Positions 1 to 8,449 of a stretch of 64,000 bases of DNA are shown here, piece after piece (position 1 is the first letter of the stretch; each line of letters begins with the position of its first letter). The notes beneath the pieces are model-generated. The model was not told the DNA's origin. It was given only the letters and a program-made list of their open reading frames with translations, and made no database searches. The DNA comes from Albidovulum sp. (lineage in GTDB: Bacteria > Pseudomonadota > Alphaproteobacteria > Rhodobacterales > Rhodobacteraceae): positions 493,498 through 557,497 of the forward strand of contig JACKKB010000002.1 of NCBI GenBank assembly GCA_020637635.1, read 5' to 3'. The translations under genes were made by a program, and so were the position numbers.

Positions 1-495
1 GGAGCCCGCGGGGTCGGCCGGGATCTCCTCGGCGATCAGGACCAGCACCCGGTCGCGCCCGAACGCTTCGAACCAGCGCGAAAGATGGGTGTGGTAGCGA
101 CCCTGATCGACATAGGCCGGATTGCCACGCAAACCTTCCTCGAAGCTCACGGGCGGGATATGGCCCTTGATCACCTCATGGAGGTGGTTGGAATAGGCCC
201 GCGCCACCGGGTCGCGCAGGAGCGCAATGATCTTCAGGTCGGGATCGTAGGCGCGGGCTCGTTCGGCCGCGCGCGGGTCGTAGAAATAGGAGGGCGAGGT
301 ATCGCACCGCGCGCGCGTCGCGGCGGTTCCGCCGAAATGGCCTTCGTACCATCGGTAGCCGCGGTCGAAGTGATAGCTGAAGAAATCCACTTCCTTCGGT
401 TCGGAAACGGCGATCTGCGGATGCGCCCCTAGGACCGAGTGCACCCAGGACGACGCGCATTTCTGCGCCCCGATACCGATCACGCTTGGCCTCAT
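1..495 (-). CDS. sulfotransferase family protein, partial (C-terminus beyond window start)
   Basis: The minus-strand frame is open from the window edge to an ATG at 495, giving the first 165 residues. A P-loop-like 5'-phosphosulfate motif GAQKCASSW lies at residues 9-17, close to the start as in the PAPS-dependent Sulfotransfer_1 family. The 3'-phosphate binding motif RDPVARAYSNH lies at 94-104, followed by the typical SRWFEAFGRDRVLVLIAEE stretch near 139-157. The family moves a sulfuryl group from PAPS to a hydroxyl or amine acceptor, often a carbohydrate or lipid. No signal peptide is seen, so it should be cytosolic. GAGGGTGG lies just upstream of the ATG and supports this start. The acceptor cannot be inferred. 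The downstream gene on the same strand is outside the window. Confidence 0.85.
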   Translation of the reverse strand, partial: MRPSVIGIGAQKCASSWVHSVLGAHPQIAVSEPKEVDFFSYHFDRGYRWYEGHFGGTAATRARCDTSPSYFYDPRAAERARAYDPDLKIIALLRDPVARAYSNHLHEVIKGHIPPVSFEEGLRGNPAYVDQGRYHTHLSRWFEAFGRDRVLVLIAEEIPADPAGS

Positions 496-780
496 GCCGC
501 CACCCTCAAGTCATCAGGTTGTCTCCGCACGGCGCCCGGCAGGCGCGCGCGGGCGTTTTGTGGATCAACCAACGCTTGAGAAATTCTTTGAAGAATGTGG
601 CGAAACTGTGTTTGCTGGTGCAGCAATCGGCACGAATGGCGGAGTTCCGCGCAGATCTTTCATCGAACGTTGCCCAGTTCGGGCGCGGCGCGGCGATCCC
701 GCGCATCAACCTGTTGACCGAATGCGATCAGACCGTTTCCGGACGCGAAACCGTGAGCCCTGGGCCCCCGGGCCCGGGTA

Positions 781-1290
781 TCAGCCCGCGAAGCAGAGGC
801 GCGTCGACCGGTCGGCCAGCGACAGGAACTCCAGCAGATCGGGTCGCGACAGGGCTGCGCATCCCTCGGTCGGGCCGTAGCCCGGATCCGCGACATGCAG
901 AAAAATCGCGCTGCCTGCCCCGGGAACGACCGGATCGTCATTGTGACCGAGCACCACGATGAGGTCATAGAGTGCGTCGTCGCGCCAGAGCACCTCGTGG
1001 CGCCCGGCGAAGGGCAGCCGGACCGGCCGGTTGTAGTCGCCATGGTCAGGCGCGTCGCACCAGCCATCCTGCGGATCGAGCGGTGCCCGAGGAAGGGCTG
1101 TCACGGGCAGGTCTTCGAACCGGTCGGGCCGGTAGAGAAGGCGCCGCAGGGACCAGCAGCCGAGCGGGCTGATGCCGTCGCCCTCGCCGGTCTTGCGGGC
1201 GATGCCGCCGCGACCGACCGCGCAGCGCCAGTCGCGCGCGCCGAAGCGCGCCCTGTAGCCCGTGCCGCTTGCCGCCACGACGAGATCCAT
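781..1290 (-). CDS. L,D-transpeptidase (YkuD) family protein
   Basis: The 169-residue protein carries a YkuD-type catalytic site: H132 in IFLHVADPG and, after PTEGCAALSR, the nucleophile C144. Family members cross-link peptidoglycan stem peptides at meso-diaminopimelate or attach proteins to them. The protein is short and nearly all catalytic domain. No signal peptide or membrane anchor is visible at the N-terminus (MDLVVAASGTGYRARFGARD), which is unusual for a periplasmic enzyme, although many small YkuD proteins of alphaproteobacteria look like this. A strong Shine-Dalgarno (GAGAGGAGG) precedes the ATG. It is a single gene on minus, separated from its neighbours by about 245 and 285 bp. Confidence 0.85.
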   Translation of the reverse strand: MDLVVAASGTGYRARFGARDWRCAVGRGGIARKTGEGDGISPLGCWSLRRLLYRPDRFEDLPVTALPRAPLDPQDGWCDAPDHGDYNRPVRLPFAGRHEVLWRDDALYDLIVVLGHNDDPVVPGAGSAIFLHVADPGYGPTEGCAALSRPDLLEFLSLADRSTRLCFAG

Positions 1291-1535
1291 GCGTCCTCCT
1301 CTCCCGGGGAATCATAGCAGAAGGATCGTCGCCCGACAGCCGGGCCCGTCTCGGGGCCGGCATGGACCGCAGGCACGCGCGCAGGGGCCGCATGCGCGCC
1401 CAGGGCGGATGCGGCCGGTGAGACCGTCGGGGCGCCCTTGCGGAACCACCGGTTCGGCACCTTCTCGAGGTGAACCGGGCGTTTGGTCGCGCGCGGGCAG
1501 CGCGAGGCGGATGCAGTTGCCGGGCCGTCAGCCGC

Positions 1536-2324
1536 TCAGGGAGCGGTGACGATGCTGGCCCCTGCCGCGACAAGGGCGGCGCGGATCGGCTCGGGCAGCG
1601 GGGCATCGGTGACGACTACATCGACTTCGGAAAGACTTGCGACGGTGAAGACGGCGCGCTTGCCCGCCTTGCTCCGGTCCACGAGAACCATCACCTGCGC
1701 CGCCTGCCGGATCATCGCCTTGGCCACCTCGGCCTCCTGCAGGTCGAAATCCATCACGCAATCGGCATCGATCGCGCCAACGGTCAGGACCACTGTCTCG
1801 GCACGAAACCGGCCGATCTGTTCGAGCGCGAGCGGGCCGAGGCTTTCGCCGGCGTCGGCACCATAGGCGCCGCCGATCAGGAAGACCTTGTTGCCCGACC
1901 CTTCGGCCGCCCGCGCGGCGATGCGCGGCGCGTTGGTGATCACGGTCAGCCCGGAGCGCGCCGACAGGGCTTCGGCGAAGGCGACCGTGGTGCTGCCGGT
2001 GTCGATGAAGAGCGAGGTGCCGGGGCCGAAGAGGCCGGCGGCGGCGGTGCCGATGCGGCGCTTGGCATCCCGGTTGAGTTCCATGCGTTCGGCAAAGGGA
2101 TCCTCGCGCGGGGGGACGCCCTCGTCCCCGGCGAGCGCGCGGGCACCGCCGTGAACCTTGCGCAGGCGGCGCGCGGCATCGAGCTGCGCCAGATCGCGGC
2201 GGATCGTTTCGCGCGAAACGCCGAGAACCCCGGCGAGATCGTCGACGCCGACCTCGCCCGATGCCGACAGCCGCGCCAGGATCGCGGCTCTGCGCTGCTT
2301 CGGGTCCATCCTGTTGCTCCGCAC
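1536..2324 (-). CDS. DeoR/GlpR family transcriptional regulator
   Basis: The 262-residue protein has an N-terminal DeoR-type helix-turn-helix (VGVDDLAGVLGVSRETIRRD, about 26-45) and a C-terminal sugar-phosphate sensor domain with the diagnostic DTGSTT at about 108-113. DeoR repressors sense phosphorylated sugars or polyols and shut off the matching catabolic genes. It lies next to a TRAP transporter and a glycerol kinase operon, so a GlpR-like role (sensing glycerol 3-phosphate or a related polyol phosphate) is the natural inference. Translation may begin at the first ATG or at the sixth residue (MDPKQRR), which matches the usual start of the family better. It lies 125 bp downstream of the transporter genes on the same strand. 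Confidence 0.88.
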   Translation of the reverse strand: MRSNRMDPKQRRAAILARLSASGEVGVDDLAGVLGVSRETIRRDLAQLDAARRLRKVHGGARALAGDEGVPPREDPFAERMELNRDAKRRIGTAAAGLFGPGTSLFIDTGSTTVAFAEALSARSGLTVITNAPRIAARAAEGSGNKVFLIGGAYGADAGESLGPLALEQIGRFRAETVVLTVGAIDADCVMDFDLQEAEVAKAMIRQAAQVMVLVDRSKAGKRAVFTVASLSEVDVVVTDAPLPEPIRAALVAAGASIVTAP

Positions 2325-2449
2325 TTCGATCCGCGTGTCGGCACTTCGACCAGCCTGGACCCTTCAGGGCCACCGACGCCTAGCCGGTGGCACCTGCGCC
2401 GGCAAAGCCGCAAATTGCCGCGCCCCGGAGCGGGACCCGGCCGTGTCGG

Positions 2450-3541
2450 TCAGCGATAGGGATAGCCGGCCTTCTCCATGTTCGCGGCATATTTCTTGAA
2501 CGCCTCGACCACACGCCCCGCGCGCGGGCTCGATCCGGCCACCTCGTCCCAGAAGCCTTCGGCATCCTTGACCACCTGCGCCCATTCCTCGGGCGGCAGC
2601 GAGGTCAGCTCCATCTTCTCGCCCTCGACGCGGAGCTTGGCCTCGCCGCCCCAGTACCAGACATCGCGGTAGTAGTGCGACTGGTCGATGGTGACCTTGA
2701 AGAGCTCCTGCAGATGCGGTGGCACCTTGTCCCAGCTTGCGGTGTTGGCGAAGTAGCTGCCGAACCAGGCACCGGTGATCGAGTTGCCGAGCGCATACTG
2801 GCAGACATCGGCCCAGCCCACCTCGTAGGCCTCGGTGAAGCCGCACCAGGCGACGCCGTCAAGCTCGCCCGTCTGCATCGCCACCTCGACGTCATCCCAG
2901 GGGATCGTCACCGGAACGAGCCCGTATTTCGACAGGAACTTGCCTGCGGTCGGCACGCCGAAGACCCGCAGCCCGTTCATGTCGGCCAGCGAGCGGATCG
3001 GTTTCTCGACGGTAAAGATGTGCAGCGGGTCCCAGGCGCCGGTCGAGAGCCAGGTGACGTTCTCGACCTCGCTGTAGGCCTCGGCCCAGATGTCGTTCAG
3101 CCCGTAGTAATGGAACAGCGCCGGCACATCGAGGCTGTAGCGGGTCGCAAACGGGAAGTAGCCGCCGAAGACCGAGATATCGACCGGCGAGGCCATCGTC
3201 GCCTCGTCCGACTGCACGGCGTCGAGCGTCCCGTTCTGCAGCGCGCGGAAGAGATCGGCCGTGGGCACGAGCTGATCGGCGTAGTAGAGCTCGATCTCCA
3301 TCTCGCCGTTCGCGGCCTTGTTGAAGGCCTCGATCTGCGGCTTGATCACATGGGCCCCGAGGGGCGCGCCGGAATAGGTCTGCAGGCGCCATTTGATCGG
3401 CCCGCTCTGCGCGTTCACATAGGGCGCGGCAAGGGTCGATGCCGCAGCTGCGCCTGCGCCGAGCCCGGCGCGCCGCAGGAACGTTCGCCGACTTGCCAGA
3501 ATGCGTTCCGAGGGGCTTTTCGCCTTCGTGTCGTCCGTCAT
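2450..3541 (-). CDS. TRAP transporter substrate-binding protein (DctP family)
   Basis: A 363-residue periplasmic solute-binding protein. The N-terminus has a twin-arginine signal (SRRTFLRRAG, residues 17-26) followed by an Ala-rich h-region and a likely cleavage site near AQS at 44-46. The mature part has DctP-type blocks such as MNGLRVFG and VEVAMQTGELDGV. It captures substrate for the two membrane subunits encoded downstream. A textbook Shine-Dalgarno (AAAGGAGGTAG) sits upstream of the ATG. The Tat signal predicts folding before export. The ligand cannot be read from sequence; by context (glycerol kinase, polyol dehydrogenases, shared operator) it may be a polyol or a derived acid. Confidence 0.93.
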   Translation of the reverse strand: MTDDTKAKSPSERILASRRTFLRRAGLGAGAAAASTLAAPYVNAQSGPIKWRLQTYSGAPLGAHVIKPQIEAFNKAANGEMEIELYYADQLVPTADLFRALQNGTLDAVQSDEATMASPVDISVFGGYFPFATRYSLDVPALFHYYGLNDIWAEAYSEVENVTWLSTGAWDPLHIFTVEKPIRSLADMNGLRVFGVPTAGKFLSKYGLVPVTIPWDDVEVAMQTGELDGVAWCGFTEAYEVGWADVCQYALGNSITGAWFGSYFANTASWDKVPPHLQELFKVTIDQSHYYRDVWYWGGEAKLRVEGEKMELTSLPPEEWAQVVKDAEGFWDEVAGSSPRAGRVVEAFKKYAANMEKAGYPYR

Positions 3542-3595
3542 CGTTCTACCTCCTTTGTGGTTCTTGGCGTCTTCTTCCTGGTCGTTCCACGCGGG

Positions 3596-4933
3596 TCATC
3601 CGCGCACGTTCATATGTTCCGGCAGCCAGAGAGCGAGCTGTGGGAAGAGCATCAGAAGCGCGATGGTAAGCGCCATCATCAGCACGAAGGGCCAGATCGA
3701 CCTGTAGATGTCGAGCAGCCGGATTTCCTTCGGCGCGAGCGAGCGCATCAGGAAAAGGTTGTAGCCGAAGGGCGGCGTTATGTAGGCGATCTGGCAGGTG
3801 ATGGTGTAGAGCACGCCGAACCAGATGAGCTGGTTGTCGAAGCCGAGATCGAGCGCCTTCACGAGCGGCACGTAAAGCGGTGCGACGATCACCAGCATCG
3901 CGGTGTCGTCGAGGAAGGTGCCCATGACGATGAAGCTCAGTTGCATCATGATGATGACCGTCCAGGGCGAAAGATGCCACTGGCCGATGAAGAGGTTCTC
4001 GATCGCACGCACCGCGCCGAGGCCGTCGAAGACCGCCCCGAAGGCGAGTGCGGCGAGGATCAGCCAGAGGAACATGCAGGAGATCGAGAGCGTCTTCATC
4101 GAGGTGTCGCGGATGAGCCGCCAGCTGAAGTGGCCCTTCACGACGGCGGCCGCCGTGGCACAGAAGGCGCCCACGGCCGAACTTTCGACGAGGCTCGTGT
4201 AACCCATCACGAAGAGCCCGGTCATGAGGAAGAAGATCGCGAAGGGAATGATGCCGGCACGGACGAGCGCGATCTTTTCGCCGAGCGGCATGTTCAGGTC
4301 CTCGTCTTCGACGACCGGCGCCAGCGCCGGGTTCAGCCTGGCACGAACGACGACGTAGATGATGAAGAAGGCCGCCATGATGAGACCGGGCACGAGGCCC
4401 GCGAACCAGAGCTTGGAGACCGGCTGGCGGGCAATCATGCCGTAGAGCACGAGCACGACCGACGGCGGGATCAGAATGCCGAGAGAGGATCCGCCCTGCA
4501 CCACACCGGAAATCAGCACCTTGTCGTAACCGCGCCGCAACATCTCGGGCAGGGCGATCGTGGCGCCGATCGCCATGCCGGCGACCGAAAGCCCGTTCAT
4601 CGCCGAGATGATGACCATCAGCAGGATGGTGCCGACCGCGAGACCGCCGTTCAGCCGCCCGAACCAGACATGCAGCATCCTGTAGAGGTCTTCGGCGATA
4701 CCGGATTCCGACAGGATGTAGCCCATGTAGATGAACATCGGCAGGGTCAGCATCGGGAACCAGTTGAAGAGCTTGAACACCTGGTTGAACGGCAGTTCGA
4801 CCCCGCCCTGTCCGTAGAGCAGGATCGCCGCGCCCGAGGCGACGAAGCCGATGGCGGCGAAGACACGCTGCCCGGTGGCCAGAAGCACCAGCATCGAGCC
4901 GAACATGAAGAGCGCGATCATCTCGTAGCTCAT
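3596..4933 (-). CDS. TRAP transporter large permease subunit (DctM family)
   Basis: A 445-residue, highly hydrophobic protein with about a dozen predicted membrane segments, the usual size for the DctM/large subunit. It forms the sodium-driven transport path with the small subunit. Family-like stretches include GGSSLGILIPPSVVLVLYG and a C-terminal YITPPFGYNLFLM. Its ATG overlaps the stop of the dctQ-type gene by four bases (ATGA), showing translational coupling. The gene for the binding protein follows 54 bp downstream, so the operon order is small subunit, large subunit, binding protein. Confidence 0.93.
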   Translation of the reverse strand: MSYEMIALFMFGSMLVLLATGQRVFAAIGFVASGAAILLYGQGGVELPFNQVFKLFNWFPMLTLPMFIYMGYILSESGIAEDLYRMLHVWFGRLNGGLAVGTILLMVIISAMNGLSVAGMAIGATIALPEMLRRGYDKVLISGVVQGGSSLGILIPPSVVLVLYGMIARQPVSKLWFAGLVPGLIMAAFFIIYVVVRARLNPALAPVVEDEDLNMPLGEKIALVRAGIIPFAIFFLMTGLFVMGYTSLVESSAVGAFCATAAAVVKGHFSWRLIRDTSMKTLSISCMFLWLILAALAFGAVFDGLGAVRAIENLFIGQWHLSPWTVIIMMQLSFIVMGTFLDDTAMLVIVAPLYVPLVKALDLGFDNQLIWFGVLYTITCQIAYITPPFGYNLFLMRSLAPKEIRLLDIYRSIWPFVLMMALTIALLMLFPQLALWLPEHMNVRG

Positions 4934-5442
4934 GCGATCTCCTCGCCGCGCAGGGTCGCGATGTGCTTGATGACAAGCGAGAGGGCTTGCAGGAGCATCA
5001 GCCCCAGGGCAGCGACCATGAGCGACTTGATCGGGATCACCGAGGGGTTCCAGATCGAGAACCGCCGTTCGTCGGTGGCGATGGCGTAGTTCAGGCTCGA
5101 GACGGCGCCGATCATCATGGCCACGAGGTAGAAGATCAGGCAGGCACTGGTGACGAGGTCGATCCAGGCCCGCGTCCGAGGCGACCGGTCGCTGTAGAAG
5201 AGATCCATGCGCACGTGATCGTCGTTCTTCAGCGTGATGGGCCCGCCGAGGAAGTAGTAGGCGGCGAGCGTGAACTGGGTGAGCTCGATCGCCCAGTGCA
5301 CCGGCATGTTGATGGCGTTGCGCGTGAAGGCATCGAATATGAGCGTGCCTGCCATCAAGAAGATGAGCGAGGCCGCGACATAGCCGACATAGTCCGAAAT
5401 GCGGTCAACGAGCCGCACATAGGCAATCAGCGCCCGTGGCAT
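4930..5442 (-). CDS. TRAP transporter small permease subunit (DctQ family)
   Basis: The protein from the ATG at 5442 (MPRALIAYVRLVDRISDYVG) has 170 residues and four hydrophobic segments, as expected for a DctQ subunit. A longer reading frame exists upstream, but the extra residues are low-complexity Arg/Gly/Pro sequence without family similarity, while a purine-rich GGGGGCGGAT stretch precedes the chosen ATG. It is the first gene of the TRAP operon and overlaps the large-subunit gene by four bases. Its promoter lies in the divergent region shared with the FAD dehydrogenase-glycerol kinase operon. Confidence 0.9.
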   Translation of the reverse strand: MPRALIAYVRLVDRISDYVGYVAASLIFLMAGTLIFDAFTRNAINMPVHWAIELTQFTLAAYYFLGGPITLKNDDHVRMDLFYSDRSPRTRAWIDLVTSACLIFYLVAMMIGAVSSLNYAIATDERRFSIWNPSVIPIKSLMVAALGLMLLQALSLVIKHIATLRGEEIA

Positions 5443-5603
5443 GGATCCGCCCCCGTTCCGCGTCTGTCGCGCCGCCCGTCCATTCCGCCCCCCAGTCGAA
5501 CCGATCCCCGCGAGGGGCCATCCCCGGACCCTGCACGACGCCCCCGGGCGCGCAGGTCCCGGATGCAAGCTTGGTCAATGCCCGGCACAAAATCAACGGA
5601 AAA

Positions 5604-5617
5604 TGACCACTCGGTCA
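5604..5617. promoter_or_regulatory. operator palindrome TGACC-ACTC-GGTCA on the TRAP side
   Basis: A perfect 5-bp inverted repeat with a 4-bp centre. On the minus strand it overlaps TTGACC (5618-5613), which is followed after 17-18 bp by the weak -10 candidate GATTTT. A bound regulator would therefore block the TRAP promoter. The arm sequence equals that of the second operator at 5719-5732. Confidence 0.55.
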
Positions 5618-5717
5618 ACTCTGGTGCTGTTTGCCCCGACATTCAGCCACTTAAGCGCAAACCGGAGGCGAAGTGATCGCTGCGGGGTTCAGGATTTCGC
5701 CCGATTTGCGCATATGT

Positions 5718-5747
5718 TTGACCGAACGGTCATCCGATGCCTAAAAT
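5718..5747 (+). promoter_or_regulatory. promoter with overlapping operator TGACCGAACGGTCA for the FAD dehydrogenase-glycerol kinase operon
   Basis: TTGACC (5718-5723) and TAAAAT (5742-5747) are separated by 18 bp, a good sigma-70-type promoter. A perfect 14-bp palindrome TGACCGAACGGTCA (5719-5732) covers the -35 box, and a half-site GGTCA lies just after the -10. The palindrome style resembles TetR- or GntR-type operators more than known GlpR sites, so it is open whether the DeoR protein at 1536-2324 binds here. Confidence 0.6.
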
Positions 5748-5774
5748 CGGTCAGCAAGCCTGTGGGATTCGCCG

Positions 5775-7220
5775 ATGCCGATCGACCCCTCGCCAAGACC
5801 AGAGGACGGCCATTTCGACATTGCCGTGATCGGCGCCGGAGTCGTTGGCTGTGCGGTCGCGCGCGCCTTTGCCCGCGAAGGGGCGCGCGTCGCGGTGATC
5901 GAGCGCGGTCCCGACATCCTCTCGGGCGCCTCGCGCGCCAACAGTGCGATCCTGCACACCGGTTTCGATGCGCCCGCGGACAGCCTCGAACTTGAGCTCG
6001 TCAAGGAGGGACGCGCCGAATACCTCGCCATCCGTGACGGGCTGAACCTGCCGCTGGTCGAGACGGGCGCGCTGGTCTGCGCCTGGTCCGTGGCCGAGGC
6101 GGCGCGGCTCGAGGACATCGCGGCTGCCGCGCATGCAAACGGCATCGACGACGTGCGGCTCCTTGCCGCCGAGGAGGTGCGCAGGCGCCTGCCCGGGCTC
6201 GGCCCCGGGCTTTGCGGCGCGGTCGAGGTGCCGGGCGAAAATGTCATCGACCCCTGGTCGGCACCGCTCGGATATCTGGGCGAGGCGATCGGGCTCGGGG
6301 CGCGGCTCTTTCGCGACTGCGAGGTGATCGCCGGCGAATTCGGCGCCGGGCCAGGCGGCTTCTGGGAGCTTCGGACCTCGCGCGGACGGCTCCACGCGGC
6401 GGCGGTGGTGAACGCCGCGGGCCTTTACGGCGACAGGGTCGACGCCTGCCTCGGACTTCCGTGCAGCTTCACCATCCGTCCGCGCAAGGGCCAGTTCGTC
6501 GTGCTCGACAAGGCGGCGCGGCGGCATGTGCCGACGATCCTCCTGCCGGTGCCGACCGAGATCACCAAGGGCGTGGTCGTCTGCCCGACCGCTTTCGGCA
6601 ACGTGCTGGTCGGGCCGACCGCTGAGGAGCAGGAGGACCGGACCCGGGCGAGCGTCGAGCGCACCATCCTGCAGGGGCTGCTCGACCATGCAGCGCGGAT
6701 CGTGCCGGCACTGGCAGAGATGCCGGTGACGGCCGTCTACGCCGGCCTGCGCCCGGCGACCGAGGCCAAGCAGTATCGCGTGGCCTGCCACGCCGGGCAG
6801 GGTGCCATCACACTCGGCGGCATCCGCTCCACCGGTCTCAGCGCCGCGCTCGGGCTCGCGCGCCATGCGGTGCGGCTTCATGCGCGCTTCGGCGGCGGTT
6901 TCGTGGCCCCGGCCGCGGTGGCGCCGCCCCGCATGCCCAATCTCTGCGAGGACCGGCCGCGGCCCTGGCAGGGAGCACATCACGGCGGCATCGTCTGTCA
7001 CTGCGAACTTGTGACGCGCGGCGAGATCGAGGCGGCGCTCGCCGGCCCGGTTCCGCCGGGCGATTTCGCCGGACTGCGCCGCCGCACGCGGGCGGGCATG
7101 GGACGCTGCCAGGGATTTCACTGCAACGCCACGCTGGCCGCGATGACGCGCGGTCGCTTTGCGACCCCCCTCGCCGTCGGCCCCACTGACGCCGAGACAA
7201 TCGCGGAAGACGCGCCATGA
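5775..7220 (+). CDS. GlpA-like FAD-dependent glycerol-3-phosphate dehydrogenase with C-terminal BFD-type [2Fe-2S] domain
   Basis: A 481-residue flavoprotein. It starts with an FAD/NAD Rossmann motif (VIGAGVVGCAVARAFA, about 18-33) and a DAO-family oxidoreductase core. The C-terminal 60 residues carry a bacterioferritin-associated-ferredoxin-like four-Cys pattern: VCHC, then about 35 residues later GRCQGFHC. This layout matches GlpA-type, membrane-linked sn-glycerol-3-phosphate dehydrogenases that work with partner subunits. It is translationally coupled (ATGA overlap) to the second oxidoreductase gene, and that gene to glycerol kinase, so oxidation of glycerol 3-phosphate to dihydroxyacetone phosphate is the favoured reaction. 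A 2-hydroxyglutarate oxidase-like activity is an alternative for this flavoprotein family. Confidence 0.82.
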   Translation: MPIDPSPRPEDGHFDIAVIGAGVVGCAVARAFAREGARVAVIERGPDILSGASRANSAILHTGFDAPADSLELELVKEGRAEYLAIRDGLNLPLVETGALVCAWSVAEAARLEDIAAAAHANGIDDVRLLAAEEVRRRLPGLGPGLCGAVEVPGENVIDPWSAPLGYLGEAIGLGARLFRDCEVIAGEFGAGPGGFWELRTSRGRLHAAAVVNAAGLYGDRVDACLGLPCSFTIRPRKGQFVVLDKAARRHVPTILLPVPTEITKGVVVCPTAFGNVLVGPTAEEQEDRTRASVERTILQGLLDHAARIVPALAEMPVTAVYAGLRPATEAKQYRVACHAGQGAITLGGIRSTGLSAALGLARHAVRLHARFGGGFVAPAAVAPPRMPNLCEDRPRPWQGAHHGGIVCHCELVTRGEIEAALAGPVPPGDFAGLRRRTRAGMGRCQGFHCNATLAAMTRGRFATPLAVGPTDAETIAEDAP

Positions 7221-8449
7221 GCGGGCGTGACGCCGATCTTCTCGTCATCGGAGGCGGCCCGGCGGGGGTCGGGGCGGCGATCGAGGCGCGGCGGCGCGGG
7301 CTCGGCCGCGTCGTGATCCTTGAGCGCGAGGAGACGCTCGGCGGAGCAACGCGCCATTGCGCCCATTCGCCCTTCGGGATGCGCGAATTCGGTCGCCCCT
7401 ATTTCGGCGGTGCCTACGGCCGGCGCCTTGCCGCCGCGGCGGCCGCGGCGGGGGTGGAACTGCGGACCGGCACCACCGTCACCGGGCTTGGCACCGAGGG
7501 GGCGGTCGAGATTGCCTCGGAGGCCGGGACCGGCACGCTTTCGGCAGAGCGGGTGTTGCTTGCGACCGGGGCGCGCGAAAGTTCGCGTGCGGCACGGCTT
7601 CTGACCGGCGACCGGCCCGTCGGCATCCTGACGACCGGGGCGTTGCAGGCCTATCACGCCTTTCACGGGCTGCTGCCCTTCCGCCGCCCGGTGATCGTCG
7701 GCAGTGCGCTCGTGAGCCATTCGGCGCTTCTGACCTGCCTCACCAGCGGTGTTCGTCCGGTGGCGATGGTCGAGCCGGCCGCCGAACCGCTTGCGCGGTG
7801 GCCGATACCCCTCTTTCCAAGGCTGGCGCGCGTCCCGCTTCTTCCTGGAACCGAGATCGTGGACATCGTCGGCGCGGGGCGGGTGCGTGCCGTGCGCCTC
7901 GGAGATCGGAAGGGGCGCACCTGGATGCTCGATTGCGACGGCGTGCTTCTGACGGGTGAATTCGTGCCCGAGGCGGCCCTGCTGCTGACGTCCGGCCGGA
8001 GGCTCGCACCGGGCGGAACCGGTCCGCGCATCGACCAGTGGGGGCAGCTCGATGCACCCTGGCTCTTTGCCGCCGGGAACCTGCTCAGGCCGGTCGAGAC
8101 CGGCGGCTGGGCCTATCGCGAAGGGCGCGCCGTGGGCGCGGCGCTGGCGGCCGACAGGGTCTCCCGCACTCTCCAGACCGCCGCGGTCGAGGTCACTTTC
8201 GAGGCACCCGTGAAGCTTGTCGTCCCCAACCTCATACGCCCCGGGGCGCCCCCCCCGGGCAGCGGCTTCGGGCAGTTCCAGCTGCGTTTTTCCCGACCGG
8301 TGCGCGGGCGCCTCGCACTCTTCGTCGACGGGCGGGAGAGCTGGTCACAGGCTGGCCACTGGCGGCCGGAACGCCGCATACTCGTGCCGATGCCCGCAGC
8401 GATCGATCGCGCCGGCGCCATCGGGTTCCGCTTTGAGGAAGCGACATGA
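7217..8449 (+). CDS. FAD/NAD(P)-dependent oxidoreductase, partner of the GlpA-like protein
   Basis: A 410-residue pyridine nucleotide-disulfide type flavoprotein. The FAD motif VIGGGPAGVGAAIEA lies at about 10-24, followed by the active-site-like GGATRHCAHSPFG and a second segment LLATGARES. It resembles the oxidoreductase partners that accompany GlpA-like proteins in glpK operons and in opine/amine dehydrogenase complexes. The last 85 residues (after about 325) are a beta-rich extension of unknown role. It overlaps both neighbours by four bases. It likely passes electrons between the dehydrogenase and an acceptor; the acceptor is unknown. Confidence 0.78.
   Translation: MSGRDADLLVIGGGPAGVGAAIEARRRGLGRVVILEREETLGGATRHCAHSPFGMREFGRPYFGGAYGRRLAAAAAAAGVELRTGTTVTGLGTEGAVEIASEAGTGTLSAERVLLATGARESSRAARLLTGDRPVGILTTGALQAYHAFHGLLPFRRPVIVGSALVSHSALLTCLTSGVRPVAMVEPAAEPLARWPIPLFPRLARVPLLPGTEIVDIVGAGRVRAVRLGDRKGRTWMLDCDGVLLTGEFVPEAALLLTSGRRLAPGGTGPRIDQWGQLDAPWLFAAGNLLRPVETGGWAYREGRAVGAALAADRVSRTLQTAAVEVTFEAPVKLVVPNLIRPGAPPPGSGFGQFQLRFSRPVRGRLALFVDGRESWSQAGHWRPERRILVPMPAAIDRAGAIGFRFEEAT

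Larger units (their letters stand above)
5443..5774. promoter_or_regulatory. 332-bp divergent control region, TRAP operon / glycerol-kinase operon
   Basis: No gene is seen here. The region holds two similar palindromes (5604-5617 and 5719-5732), each overlapping a TTGACC that can serve as a -35 box, one facing each operon. A further half-site GGTCA lies at about 5749-5753. The rest is unremarkable GC-rich spacer. Confidence 0.6.

Noticed and set aside
761..778. GGGCCC-rich palindrome after the L,D-transpeptidase gene as a terminator
   Set aside because: The stem is self-complementary in several registers and has no T-run, so it cannot be called a terminator from sequence alone.
496..780. Small gene between the sulfotransferase and L,D-transpeptidase genes
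   Set aside because: Short frames exist on both strands, but none has a convincing ribosome-binding site or protein-like composition.
2369..2391. Hairpin GCCACCG...CGGTGGC after the TRAP binding-protein gene
   Set aside because: A good stem, but with no T-run on the minus strand; kept only as a possible processing signal.
2387..5089. 900-codon open frame on plus, opposite the TRAP genes
   Set aside because: His/Arg/Glu/Asp-rich antisense sequence created by high GC at third positions; the minus strand carries clear DctP and DctM genes.
5751..7121. 456-codon open frame on minus opposite the GlpA-like gene
   Set aside because: No recognisable motif; GlpA-like FAD and iron-sulfur motifs on plus are decisive.
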